From NCBI RefSeq assembly GCF_963678635.1, contig NC_087065.1, positions 54,526,397-54,590,396 on the forward strand: a stretch of 64,000 nucleotides of DNA. Reading direction: 5' to 3'. Position 1 is the first letter of the stretch. Each line of letters begins with the position of its first letter. The stretch is from Symsagittifera roscoffensis (taxonomy: Eukaryota; Xenacoelomorpha; Acoela; Convolutidae). A model generated the notes under the pieces. That model was not told the DNA's origin. It saw only the letters and a list, made by a program, of their open reading frames with translations, and did no database searches. Both the position numbers and the translations under genes were made by a program. Positions 1 through 9,625 of the stretch are shown piece by piece.

Positions 1-11
1 AGATGTTTTTA

Positions 12-26
12 TGGCGCTCCTGGGTG
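12..26 (+). promoter_or_regulatory. Primer-binding site, tRNA-Asn-like
   Basis: TGGCGCTCCTGGGTG begins with TGG, the complement of a tRNA CCA end. Its reverse complement, CACCCAGGAGCGCCA, resembles the T-stem and acceptor end of eukaryotic tRNA-Asn. The same 15-mer sits in the same place at 24217-24231 (+) and 54985-54999 (-), each time 12 bases inside the LTR end. That offset is larger than the usual 0-5 bases. The tRNA identity is inferred from family knowledge. Confidence 0.6.
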
Positions 27-781
27 GATTTTTTTTAACATCATGACTGGCAGAACCGTTAACGAGCACTCCGCGCCGAGCAGATGCTCACATTAACGCC
101 CTTAATAGGCCAAAACCGCCGGGGCGGAAGGGTAGTTCGGAACGCGGAAGCCTTCCGGATTACCGTGAATAGCTTTTTAACCTAGTTCAGACCGAAAATT
201 CACGAACCAGGAAGGGTGGGGGGATCGGCCATCCCCTCGTTCCCTGAGAGGTTTGTGACCAAAAACACTTAAAAATATATAAAAACCAAACAAAAAGTAG
301 TATAGTACCCAAGAAAAACAAGAAACATAAAAAAATAACCGAAAAAACCAAAAACAGTAAAAAAGTAAAAAGTCAGTAGAAATCATCCCCCCAGACAAGA
401 TGTGATCCGACCCTCCCGTTTGTTGTTGCTAGATATATTGTTGTTACAGGCATTTATATCAGTCAGGATCATTACGATCAATTTTGTAGCCCGTTCGTGA
501 GGCTTGTACTGTAGGGTTATTTGAGCAGATTTAAGCACGTTAATGATAAATTGCGTTCAATCCGGAAGGGTCAGCTGATTTGCGCTCAATCTGGAGGGGT
601 CTTGGGAGAAGACTGATCCGGCAAGCAGTACAAGGAGCGTCAAGAAGGGGCTCAACGACAACAACAATCGACTGTTGGGTATCGTTAACAAGTTTTGTAT
701 CCCTTTTGGTACAAAAAGTAAGATAGTAATCTGTGGGGGGCTCGACAGTGCTGCACTGTAGTGACCCTTCACCGAACTGCG

Positions 782-814
782 AATATCCGAGTTAAGCACC
801 TTAATTCGGATATT
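782..814 (+). promoter_or_regulatory. Leader hairpin
   Basis: Two 15-base arms around a CAC loop form a stem-loop. One C-to-T difference in the 3' arm changes a G-C pair to a G-U pair on the sense RNA. The copy B equivalent at 53906-53938 is a perfect 15-bp stem. Persistence with a wobble-tolerated change suggests an RNA structure. Confidence 0.5.
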
Positions 815-1627
815 AAACAAACCTGGAGGGGTATAGTATTACTAATAGTATTACTTATATAGCCTATATTAATAATCCTATACCGTTTTTCAGTCAAAAA
901 CACAGAAAGCAGACCGGTTTTTAGGGTAAAATAGCGATATTTTGATCCCCCACAAGTCGCGATTTTTGAGATATTGATAATTTTGGAAACAAAAAAAAAG
1001 AGCTAAATTAGTTTGTTACATCGTAACTGCACTACTATAGTAGATAGAACCGGTTAAGTTTAGTTCGTAAGTGGTTGGAACTATTTTGGAACCAAAAACC
1101 AAATTTTCGTGATTTTTGAGAAAACGGAACACTATAAATTCAGAAAATGTTTTTAAAATTTTTCAGTTAGGACAGTAAAAATATTTGTTCGGACAACGTC
1201 CACTAGTGAATCTACAAGTTTTAAAAGTAAGCGTGAAAAGTTTTTGAGATTGTTTTTAGCAAATTCACCAATTTGGGAGGGTAGACCCTCCACGTTTTAT
1301 AGTTTTTTTTAGGAAAGCCCTTACACCCCTACCAAAAGGTAATAGCGGTTGAATAAAGTAACTTTAGTTTGTTCTAGACGAAAAGGGAAGGCTGAAGGCA
1401 CAGGAAAACCTTAATCGAGCTGAAGTTAGGCTAGCGATAAGACCCTTCATCGTTAGCGTGAATTGTCAAATAAGAGGCTTAACTTCAATCCGGAAGGGTC
1501 TAGGAAAGCATTACATACCCTTCCTAGTTAATTTAAAAAAGCAAAATAGCATCGGAGAACGTATCCGGAGGGGTATAGGTTGAAAGAAGGAAATCTCCGA
1601 AAAGCTACTTTTACAAAACCAGAGGGC

Positions 1628-1836
1628 TCCCAATCCGGAGGGGTCAAAAATTTTTCAAATTCGGAGGGGGTCCGAATCCGGAGGGGTTTTATATTTGCTA
1701 ACTCAGAGGGGTCCCAATCCGGAGGGGTCAAAAATTTTTCAAATTCGGAGGGGTCCCAATCCGGTGGGGTCTTATATTTGGTAACTCAGAGGGGTTCCAA
1801 TCCGGAGGGGTCTAAATTTTGCCAATCCGGAGGGGT
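1628..1836 (+). repeat. Tandem array, about 84-bp unit
   Basis: Unit starts marked by CAATCCGGAGGGGTC fall at 1631, 1715 and 1798, giving periods of 84 and 83 bases. Each unit holds several copies of the CCGGAGGGGT motif plus short AT-rich spacers (TTTTTCAAATTC, TATTTGSTAACTCAG). Copy B has a shorter version near 52550-52740, so the array length varies between copies. Confidence 0.8.
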
Positions 1837-2600
1837 TTTATTTTATTAAAGGACTTAGGTAAACAGAAGAAAGGTTACAGTGAGAGGTATTAGGTTGTTA
1901 GCAGACAGGCTATGAATCAGTGACTGCACTGGTAACTTGCCTTTCAATAAAAACCAGACCAAAACAAAACAGGTCCGAACTCGGATATTCGCTACACTAA
2001 GTCTAAACTAAAAAGAGCGTAATTCATTGGTGTAGATTGAAACCCAATACTTTTTTGTGAAAAGTGACTGCCCTGAGGATTTTAGTAGGTCTAGCTCGGG
2101 CAGTCCGAAGGCAGATAGGTAACACAGTACTCGGTGGGTGCAATAGACGCCCACTTGAGAAAATTACTGCCTTGAAAGTTTTGTCTGTTTGGTGCAGCAC
2201 CAAACAGGGAAAGCTTTTTCTTTAGAAACAGGTTCGACTATTGTACTGCGACCGACTAAAAGTACAAAACACATACGTTTTTTTAAAGAGGTATTCGAAT
2301 TCTGTCATTATATATTTTTTTGTTTTTGATTTTAAATCAACATAATTTGTGCTTGATCGGGTAGTGAGTACACTATCTTTTGAATTGACTGATAACATTA
2401 TATTGTGCTATTTCTCAAATCTTACGACCGATAATTGGTTAGTGTGAATAAATTATATACATTCGGTACTCTGGTAACATACAGGGATTCGTGGTCACTA
2501 TTTAATAGAATCTTGTGGAACTTATTGTGTTGTGTCATTATTATTGGTAGTCAAACTATAAGAATTAAGTGTATAGGCATTAAGAAGTGACAAATTGAGA

Positions 2601-2837
2601 ATGAGTCTAGACAAGTCAAGGATACCTAAACGAGGTAATCGCTCTAGGAAATTCATACCTCAAAAGCAAAGAAAAACAATGACCGATCCTTTTGTGGATT
2701 GGATCAAACGAGCCCGGACCGACAAAGGGGAGACGGTTTCAGGCAGAATGGTTGAAACGAGAAGTCAGAAGACCTCAGAAGAGAGAAAGGAAATAAATGT
2801 TGGAAGTGGAGGTCAATACAGACCAGGCCATGGATGA
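2601..2837 (+). CDS. Small basic ORF at 5' end of gag
   Basis: The first AUG (2601) after the leader opens a 78-codon frame rich in Lys and Arg (MSLDKSR start). Copy B keeps it at 51532-51768 and 44301-44537 with few changes. It ends at a TGA at 2835-2837 and overlaps the next frame, which starts at 2797. It may be the matrix-like N-terminus of Gag reached by frameshifting, or a separate small protein. No family is recognised. Confidence 0.45.
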   Translation: MSLDKSRIPKRGNRSRKFIPQKQRKTMTDPFVDWIKRARTDKGETVSGRMVETRSQKTSEERKEINVGSGGQYRPGHG

Positions 2838-3270
2838 CAACCAGGAAGTACATGGACTGGAAGGGAGAGGCAGAAGGCTGGCGAGTGAATCTACTCCGGT
2901 AGAACAAGGCCATGATTTTGCCACTTCCACCGGGACATTGGATCGAGAGGAGATGTCGGAACTGTCCGACATTTCAACTGAAATAGTGGCAACTAGAAGA
3001 TCTCCAACAGACAACACCATGATGGCAGGCGGGACTGAGAAACAAACAACGTCCTCATCGTTCTCGGAAAGAATGAGGAACACCTTAGGAAACATCTTTC
3101 CATTCACCATGGGAGTGGGCACAGGAAATGAAGGTAAATCCCAAGAGGAGGAGGAGGACGAAGAAGAGCATGTGGAATTTGGGTCGCAAGTCAGCCTCAA
3201 TAGTTCGACCAGGAGAATGAGGCATACGTCGAAAGAGAGACTGGAACCATGGACAAATTTGGTGTGGTGA
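2797..3270 (+). CDS. Acidic/Ser-rich ORF overlapping gag
   Basis: A 157-codon frame starts with an ATG at 2797. It overlaps the preceding ORF by 41 bases and the main gag frame by 22 bases. The product is hydrophilic, with Ser/Thr-rich stretches and a run of Glu/Asp (about residues 109-121). Copy B lacks most of it through a deletion of about 400 bases between CCAGGAAG and ACTGGAACC. The deleted piece nearly has GT at its left edge but does not give a clean GT-AG intron, so deletion is preferred over splicing. Function unknown. Confidence 0.4.
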   Translation: MLEVEVNTDQAMDDNQEVHGLEGRGRRLASESTPVEQGHDFATSTGTLDREEMSELSDISTEIVATRRSPTDNTMMAGGTEKQTTSSSFSERMRNTLGNIFPFTMGVGTGNEGKSQEEEEDEEEHVEFGSQVSLNSSTRRMRHTSKERLEPWTNLVW

Positions 3271-4874
3271 GAACGATAAGCAAAGAGGTAAACACACCGG
3301 GCCAGTCAAGAGGCTTAGCGATTATGACAAATTCAGAGCCGCGAACTGCGGAGAGTAGAAACAAAGGGCTAGGCAACGCATTGGCGGATCCTGAAGTGGA
3401 TAATGAAAAGACGTCGAGGCAGAGAGTCAAGGCCCGAATCTCGACCAGCACGAAGCTACCTGGGACCGACAGGGTTACACCGCCACTAGTGACGCCACTC
3501 GTGGATAACGGGGCAGCACTAGAAGAAGCCTTGAACAACATAGTGGGCAGTATAGGAGAACAAAATGAACAGATGTTCATAAGAATAAGTGAACTAGAAA
3601 GAGCAGTTCACATTGAAAGAGAAAGTCTGCGGGAGGAAATAAACCGCAATAGACAAGAAGTTGGCAGGAGCGAAAAACGCTTGAAAGAAAGAGCGGACGA
3701 GCACATAGCGAGGAACTTGTCGCGAATGACAAGAGAAGCGGAACAGAGATAGTTACGCTTAAGAGACGACATTGAGAAGTTAAGAATTCAGCAAGAGCAG
3801 TCTCTTGGGACTCTTGACACAAAGATAGACGCGATGATGGAGAGGCGAACTCAGGCTATCATGGATAGGTTGGACGGGCTACTAGGCAGCAAGAGTGGAC
3901 AAAAAGAAGGGGAACCGAACTCGGGAGGTCCCAGCAGGGAGCCGAAGGTGAACTTCAATGACCATCAAAGGAGGAGGACATATGGATCCACTAGAGGTAG
4001 GGGCGGTTCATCAGGCTATGCCACAAGGGATAATAGAACATGGAACCCGAACAAAAGAGCAAGTTCAACGGGGAACAGACAGACCTCTAACGAACGACCA
4101 ATGCAAGGCACACATGCGACTGGGAGAAGTGATTCTGGTAACAGGAGACATGCGAGTCCAGGGAGGAGTTATGTGGGCCAAGGGGGAAACACTCTCGGCG
4201 ATTCGGATTGCAGGGATGCACCGAATACAGAGCCTTTGACAAGGTGTGAGGACACTCAGGCGGGACACTCAAGGGATGCTACGACAATGGCCACAGCCTT
4301 TGAACCCCTAAACAGGTCTTTGGAGACATTCCTTACAAGGTTATCCAGAACTAATGAACGCAGTGAGAAGTCAAGAAGAGTCTTTAAGGAACCAAGATGC
4401 TATAAAGACGAATCTGATGGCTGTATTGATACCTGGATAGAGGTAATGAAACTGCATTTCGAGGAAGAGGACTTGTCGGAAAGACAAGAATGCAGTGCGC
4501 TCACCAGTAACTTGGAAGGGACAGCCCTGAACTGTGTCATGACCAAGAAGCAATATCAGCGTGACACAGCCGAGAAAATCTTCGAAATCTTGTTAAACCG
4601 TTTTGGATCAGGGGTGCAGGGGCACCAGGCGATGATGCGCTTCGAGAAACGGAGGCAACGAGAGGATGAAACGATAGACAAATTTCTAGACGACTTGGAA
4701 ATGCTGAGAAGACGCAGCCAACCGGATGAGTCAAACCGAAGGATGAACCTGGCAGTAGCCTCAAAATTCATCGATGGTGTGAAGAATGATGAACTTCGGA
4801 CAATGCTGGCAACGCATTACACACCACTATCAACCAATGCGCCAACACCAGAGGAGTTGAGTCTCATGTCATAA
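3249..4874 (+). pseudogene. gag: gag: coiled coil and capsid-like region
   Basis: The Gag structural protein would form the particle that packages element RNA. From the ATG at 3249 the product has a low-complexity start, a long charged heptad-like coiled coil (about 3510-3890), an Arg/Gly/Ser-rich linker and a helical retrotransposon-gag-like domain from about 4390. That domain has motifs such as WIEVMKLHF and FLDDLEMLRRR. Two in-frame stops break it: TAG at 3750-3752, where copy B has a Glu codon, and TAA at 4872-4874, where copy B has Lys. The frame continues into the knuckle-protease segment. The gag assignment rests on position, composition and the downstream knuckles. Confidence 0.8.
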
Positions 4875-6290
4875 GAAAATCTTTTGTTGAAACCTCCTTC
4901 GAGATCTGGATACTATAAGAACAATTATGGAAATTTTAACAACGGACCAGCAAACCAAGGCAACAACTGGTACAAACCGAGGGATGATATGGACAAGAGA
5001 CGCTCTTGTGCCAATTGCAGTTCAACGGACCATCATGTGTCAGCATGCCCAACTTACAAACAAGGCATGAAGGCAATAGGCTTTAGCCTCGAGGACAAAG
5101 ATGCGTCAGAAGTTGACCATGAGGATTTCATGAGAGGAGTAATTGCAAAATTCGGCCCGAGATGTTTCTTTTGCAACTTGGAAGGTCATTTTAAATCAGA
5201 TTGTCCGCAATTCTGGGATGGAGTGACAGACATCAAGGATCCAAGGCATGAAGAAGCTTTGTCAGGAGTGAAAGCCAGCAAGGCTCGCCTGTTGAGTGAA
5301 GCGGAAGCACGCAGAAAAGACAAACCTCAAGAGCTGGCGACGAAGAAAATGCAAGCGTTAACTGAAGAGACACTTGAACTGGAACCAGTGACTGCGGCCG
5401 ATGACTTCAAGATTGATTATAGGGCAGCCGCGAGGGATGCTCTAAATAGAGTGCAGCAGGAACTGGTGACGAAAGAGATCGAACAAAAAGTGAAACTCGA
5501 ACTGGAGAATGAGAAATTACAGGAGCAACTGAATACCTTCGAAGCAACGGAGGTCGAGGAGACTAAACCACCAAGCAGTTTGAGCATGAAACTTAATGTG
5601 ATCTCCGGTCAGACGTTCGGCCTGGTGCCACAAGGAAGCAAGATACAGTCAATAATTTCAGTGGCTGGACACCAGGTAATCAGAAATTTGAGTGAACCAT
5701 CCGAGTTCACTTTGATGCATTTGGACACATATGCAGATTATCTGAGGCAGGTGGAGCCACGCACTGAGTCGAGAGCTGTGCGAGCACTACTAACAACCGG
5801 TGGCCCTCGCACAAAGAAACTTCATGGACGATACCTGGAGGTCTATGGCCCGTATCAAGTGATGCTGAACGTGGATAGGATCAGTATCTACACTAGGACT
5901 TATGTAACAACAGACAGTGACCAGATAGGGCAGATCTATTTGGGTGAGGAGGAACTCAAAGTCCGCAGGATAGGCCATGACACCATGATGGAACAAGATG
6001 CAGTACACATTGGGTATGAAGCAGATGTGACCGCACATCTGCTCGACACCAACGGAACGAAAATCGGAGTCACAGGGCTTCTGGACACAGGAGCGGTAGT
6101 GAGTGTGATGCCAATAAAAACTAGGGAAAGAATGGGCTTCACGAGGGAAGATCTGATGCCAACGAATCTCCGACTGGCCGCCGCCAATCGAGGAGCCATT
6201 TACGTAGCCGGAAGATCACCAATAACGGTCTTCCACGTGGGAGGACGGGATCTTTGGATGAGCTTCCTGGTGGTAGAGAATTTGGACGAC
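4875..6290 (+). pseudogene. gag-PR: CCHC knuckles and aspartic protease
   Basis: This continues the gag frame. Two CX2CX4HX4C zinc knuckles, at 5007-5048 and 5163-5204, mark the nucleocapsid that binds element RNA. A Lys/Glu-rich coiled-coil stretch (about 5280-5560) and about 170 residues of unassigned sequence follow. The retropepsin active site LLDTGA is at 6081-6095, with the Asp-Thr-Gly at 6084-6092. The protease is interrupted shortly after a VVENLDDA stretch by the rearrangement at 6291, so this copy cannot make an intact protease. The unassigned block between nucleocapsid and protease is also present in copy B. Confidence 0.85.
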
Positions 6291-6700
6291 GCAACGGCTT
6301 GTGCAACGCAACGGCCACTTTTCAAAGACTGATGGCTCAGGCTTTAACCAGAGTGACAAAGAAGTACGGGAACCTTGTGATGTATTACGTGGACGACGTG
6401 GTCATAGCGACACCAACCATAGATCTCGTCCTCCCATGTGGAGAACTGTTATCGGCGTTCTTCCGGCTACGTAAATTGCCCCTCGCGTTGCATACCACCA
6501 TATTGATTGGCTCGATGAGGTCTTTGGATGCATGAAAAGAGCAGGCTTGAAGTGCAAACCATCAAAATGTGAAATCCTTAGGGATTCAATCAAGTACCTG
6601 GAAGAATGGTTTGCAACGCGAGGGGCGATTTACGTAGCCGGAAGAACGCCGATAACAGTTCTCCACATGGGAGGACGAGATCTATGGATGATCTTCCTGG
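6291..6700 (+). other. RT/protease mosaic insertion with inverted repeat
   Basis: The protease frame is broken by pieces copied from elsewhere in pol. Bases 6300-6416 match the RT segment around the YVDD box, and 6503-6600 match the RT segment just after it. Between them, 6418-6493 is the reverse complement of protease sequence that appears directly at about 6612-6690. Protease then resumes in another frame. Copy B runs straight through this point. A template switch or gene conversion followed by local inversion would explain the pattern. Confidence 0.85.
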
Positions 6701-7291
6701 TAGTAGAGAATTTAGACGACGCCGACCAATTAATCTTGGGCAGAGATTTTTTCAGGAATTTTGACGTGATGATTGACTTGAACAACGGTCTGATACGGAT
6801 TAGAAACCCGGACCGGAAGTATGTTAAGAATCCAATTAATAGGATAATAACAGACGAAAACAAGGTGCCAATTTTTTTTAGATAAGAAAGTAAAACTACA
6901 GCCAGGACAAGCTGTGGTGGCAATTTTTAGAATGAGAAATTTGAATTCGTTAAGTGATAGTAAACAGGTTTGCTTAGTACCGAATCCAAATAGTCAGAGT
7001 TCGGTGATTTTAGGCCGGAGCTTCTCGGTAACGCGAAACGGACTGTGTGTCAGTGTGTTATTGAACACACTGGACACCACGGTTTCAATCCAGCGTGGAA
7101 AGAAGCTTGGTTACGCTTTGCCGATGAGGACCGACTATGAGGAGACACAAAACTTGAAGAAACATAGTGTGAAAGACTGTCCTTATCATGCCAATAAAGA
7201 TAAAATTTTAAAGAGGATTAATGAATTAAAATTTATTCATAAATTGTTTTCAATGAAATCCGAAACGGACGACGGCTTATCGAGCTGCTAG
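6606..7291 (+). pseudogene. Protease C-terminal part and PR-RT linker
   Basis: This repeats the flap-side protease region (RGAIYVAGRTPITVLHMGG) and continues to the ILGRDF-type helix that closes a retropepsin fold, then a linker with SVILGRSFSVTRNG. One extra T in the run at about 6872-6880 shifts the frame, ending it at 6885; the linker continues in another frame to a TAG at 7289-7291, where copy B has Ser. Only fragments would be made. Confidence 0.7.
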
Positions 7292-9625
7292 AATTTTCCG
7301 GAACGCCCCTCGTCATATGAACTAAAATCTGACGAACCGGTTTTGCCAGAGATAGAACATTTAAAAGGGAAAATAGGTGGGGGAGATTTCAAAAAATTGC
7401 GTGACCTCCTAAATCGGAACGCAGATGTATTTTCAAAACATAAGGCGGATATCGGTTGCTGTAATTTCGTCAAACACGAAATCGAACTTGAAGAGGGCGC
7501 CGTTCCCCATAGGGAAGGCGCAATACGAATGACGCCACACAAGTCGGGAGCGTGCCGAGCGGAAATAGAAATGTTGTTCGAATACGACATGATAGAACCC
7601 TCTAAGTCACCATGGGTTTGCGGTGTAGTAATGGCGAAAAAGAAAGGGGGCAGCTTAGGTTTTGTTGCGACTTTCGTTACTTAAACGCGGTAACGATAAA
7701 AGATGCGTACGCGATACCGCGAATAGACGAGAGCCTCTCTAAGCTTGGTGATGCCAAGTTCTTCACCACATTGGACTTGGGTTCTGCCTTCTGGCAGGTC
7801 CATCTGCGGAAAAAGGATAGAAAGAAAACCGGATTCGCGTGCGAATTAGGGTTGTACCAGTGGAAGAGGATGCCCTTCGGCTTCTGCAACGCAACGGCCC
7901 CTTTTCAAAGACCGATGGTTTGTGATGTGTTACGTGGACGACGTGGTCATAGCGACACCAACCCTGGAAGAACATATTGATCGGCTCGATGAGGTCTTTG
8001 GATGCATGAAAAGAGCAGGCTTGAAAAGCAAACCATCGAAATGTGAAATCCTTAGGGATTCAATCAAGTACCTGGGAAGAATGGTGGACAGGCATGTTGT
8101 GAGGCCGGACCCGGAAGCAGTAGAAGCAGTGTTGACATGGAAGACTCCCAGAACGGACACACAGCTCCTGAGCGTCCTAGGGTTTGCCAACTACTACCGG
8201 GAGTTCATAAAAGGATATGCGGACAAAGTGTATCCGATGCAGAAGCTGATGCGCAACAAAGGGAAAAAGTTCGAATGGAACGATGAAGCACATGTTGCCT
8301 TCGAGAACATAAAGCGGGAACTGTGCGAAGCGCCAGTGCTAGGCATGTCTACAGAAAAGGGCATGTATGTTCTTGACACAGACGCATCAGTAGTAGCCAT
8401 CTCAGGAATATTGCATCAGGAGCAAGAATGGAATGGAAGAACGGTTCTCCGTCCCATTGCATACGGCAGCAAGGTCTTGAGTGACACAGAGATGAAATAT
8501 GGCGCACCTAAAGCAGAAATGTTTGCAGTGGTCATATTTGTAGAAAAATACCGCGCATACTTGGGGAGCGCTCCCTTTAAGTTACGCGTAGACAACAGAG
8601 CGTTATCCTGGTTGAAGACCTACTCGATGGATCAGAGTTATATTGGTAGATGGATAATAAGATTGGATGGCTACCATATGATAATCGAACACAGGATGCG
8701 TGATAAACAACAGAATGCTGATAGCCTCAGCAAGAAAACTGAGTTCTATAAAAGATTGGAGCAGAAGCAAGCCAATCAGGCAGAAATAAAGGAGGGATTC
8801 TCGTTTCTGGACAAAGAAACTTATGAAGCGCTTCCCTTAACGAGATGGTTGGTCAAGTCTGGACATCCAATTCCAGGACACCCTGAGTTACCTGGAGAGA
8901 AAGCAGCCGAGATAAAGATCCTATCCAAGGAGGACCCGGTCCCCTTGGATCTGTTGCTGCGCTCGAATTTGGTCCAGCAAGAACTCTCTCGCATGAACAT
9001 AAACAGCCTCTCATTATTGGATAAAACGGTGCAGGTCACACCGCAAGTGATGCGGATGCTGGGTGGATTGTTAGAAAGAGAAGTGACCAGAGATGACCCC
9101 GAGTGGACAGCAGCAGTGGCATCGCTAACAGTTAGGGAGAAGGTGAAGATCATACCGTTCAGACGACAACACGAAGAGAACGAGAGGGATTGTAGGACAA
9201 TAGTTCAGCAACTAGTATCCTCAATTCCCCACGAGATTTTAACCAGTACTTCTTACGGACGGAAAGAACAGGGGAGCAGTACGCGAAGGAAAACCGTTAC
9301 CTTTGTGGACCAGGATAAAGAAGGTGAGAAGGTAGAACAAAACCTGCTGCAAGATTGTTTGTCCGGGGAGACGAATGATGAGAGGAGCCAGCGATTACAA
9401 GATAAACACCCGGGACAAGAAAGTTTGTCCGGGGAGTCTGAGATAGATGAAAAAGTTCACGATGAGAAACAGGACCTGGGGAACAAGGTTTTGTCCGGGG
9501 ATTTCAACTGGAGGAGCGTGCCGACTCCATCAGAACCTCGTCAACAGTTGAAAATTCCCGAAACTCAGGAATTGACACCTATTCAGACAGGAACTCGAGC
9601 TCGGGATCAGAACTGTCCGAACTAG
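7292..9625 (+). pseudogene. pol: pol: reverse transcriptase and RNase H
   Basis: RNA-directed DNA polymerase and RNase H for cDNA synthesis. RT features include FCCDFRYLN, LDLGSAFWQV with its catalytic Asp codon at 7774-7776, and YVDD at 7931-7942. RNase H features include DTDAS at 8375-8389, a Glu in AEMFAVV and VDNRALSWL. Breaks are a frameshift near 7650 and a deletion of several tens of bases at about 7918, just before YVDD, that removes the segment copy B keeps (MAQALTRVTKKYGN). After RNase H comes a long linker containing three repeats coded by TGTCCGGGGA(G) at 9360, 9426 and 9492. A further deletion/frameshift near 9510 ends the frame at 9625. Confidence 0.92.

Larger units (their letters stand above)
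27..2600 (+). other. 5' leader of copy A, non-coding
   Basis: A leader of about 2.6 kb separates the primer-binding site from the first gag AUG at 2601. I see no convincing coding frame. It is matched in reverse complement by 51769-55011 in copy B. It contains many copies of a CCGGAGGGGT-type motif (for example 558-572, 587-601, 822-832, 1486-1500 and a cluster from 1561 to 1836), a hairpin at 782-814 and AT-rich stretches near 850-1320 and 2280-2480. Packaging, transcriptional or translational signals are likely here, but none is proven. Confidence 0.75.

Noticed and set aside
177-398. - strand frame with a hydrophobic Phe-rich product (and similar in copy B, near 54620-54740)
   Set aside because: It comes from an A/T-rich run; composition alone gives Phe and Leu. 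It is not kept as a frame in B.
1628-1836. CRISPR-like array
   Set aside because: The repeat/spacer look is superficial: the units, including their spacers, are repeated at about 84 bases, which is a minisatellite, and the context is a eukaryotic retroelement.
2775-3200. A 141-codon - strand frame opposite gag
   Set aside because: It is a shadow of the acidic ORF and gag; Ser-rich composition reflects the complement of Glu/Asp codons.
2841-3240. A 400-base intron in A that is spliced out in B
   Set aside because: The difference could mark a retrotransposed spliced RNA, but the edges do not give a consistent GT-AG intron with the B junction; a simple deletion with 1-base homology fits.
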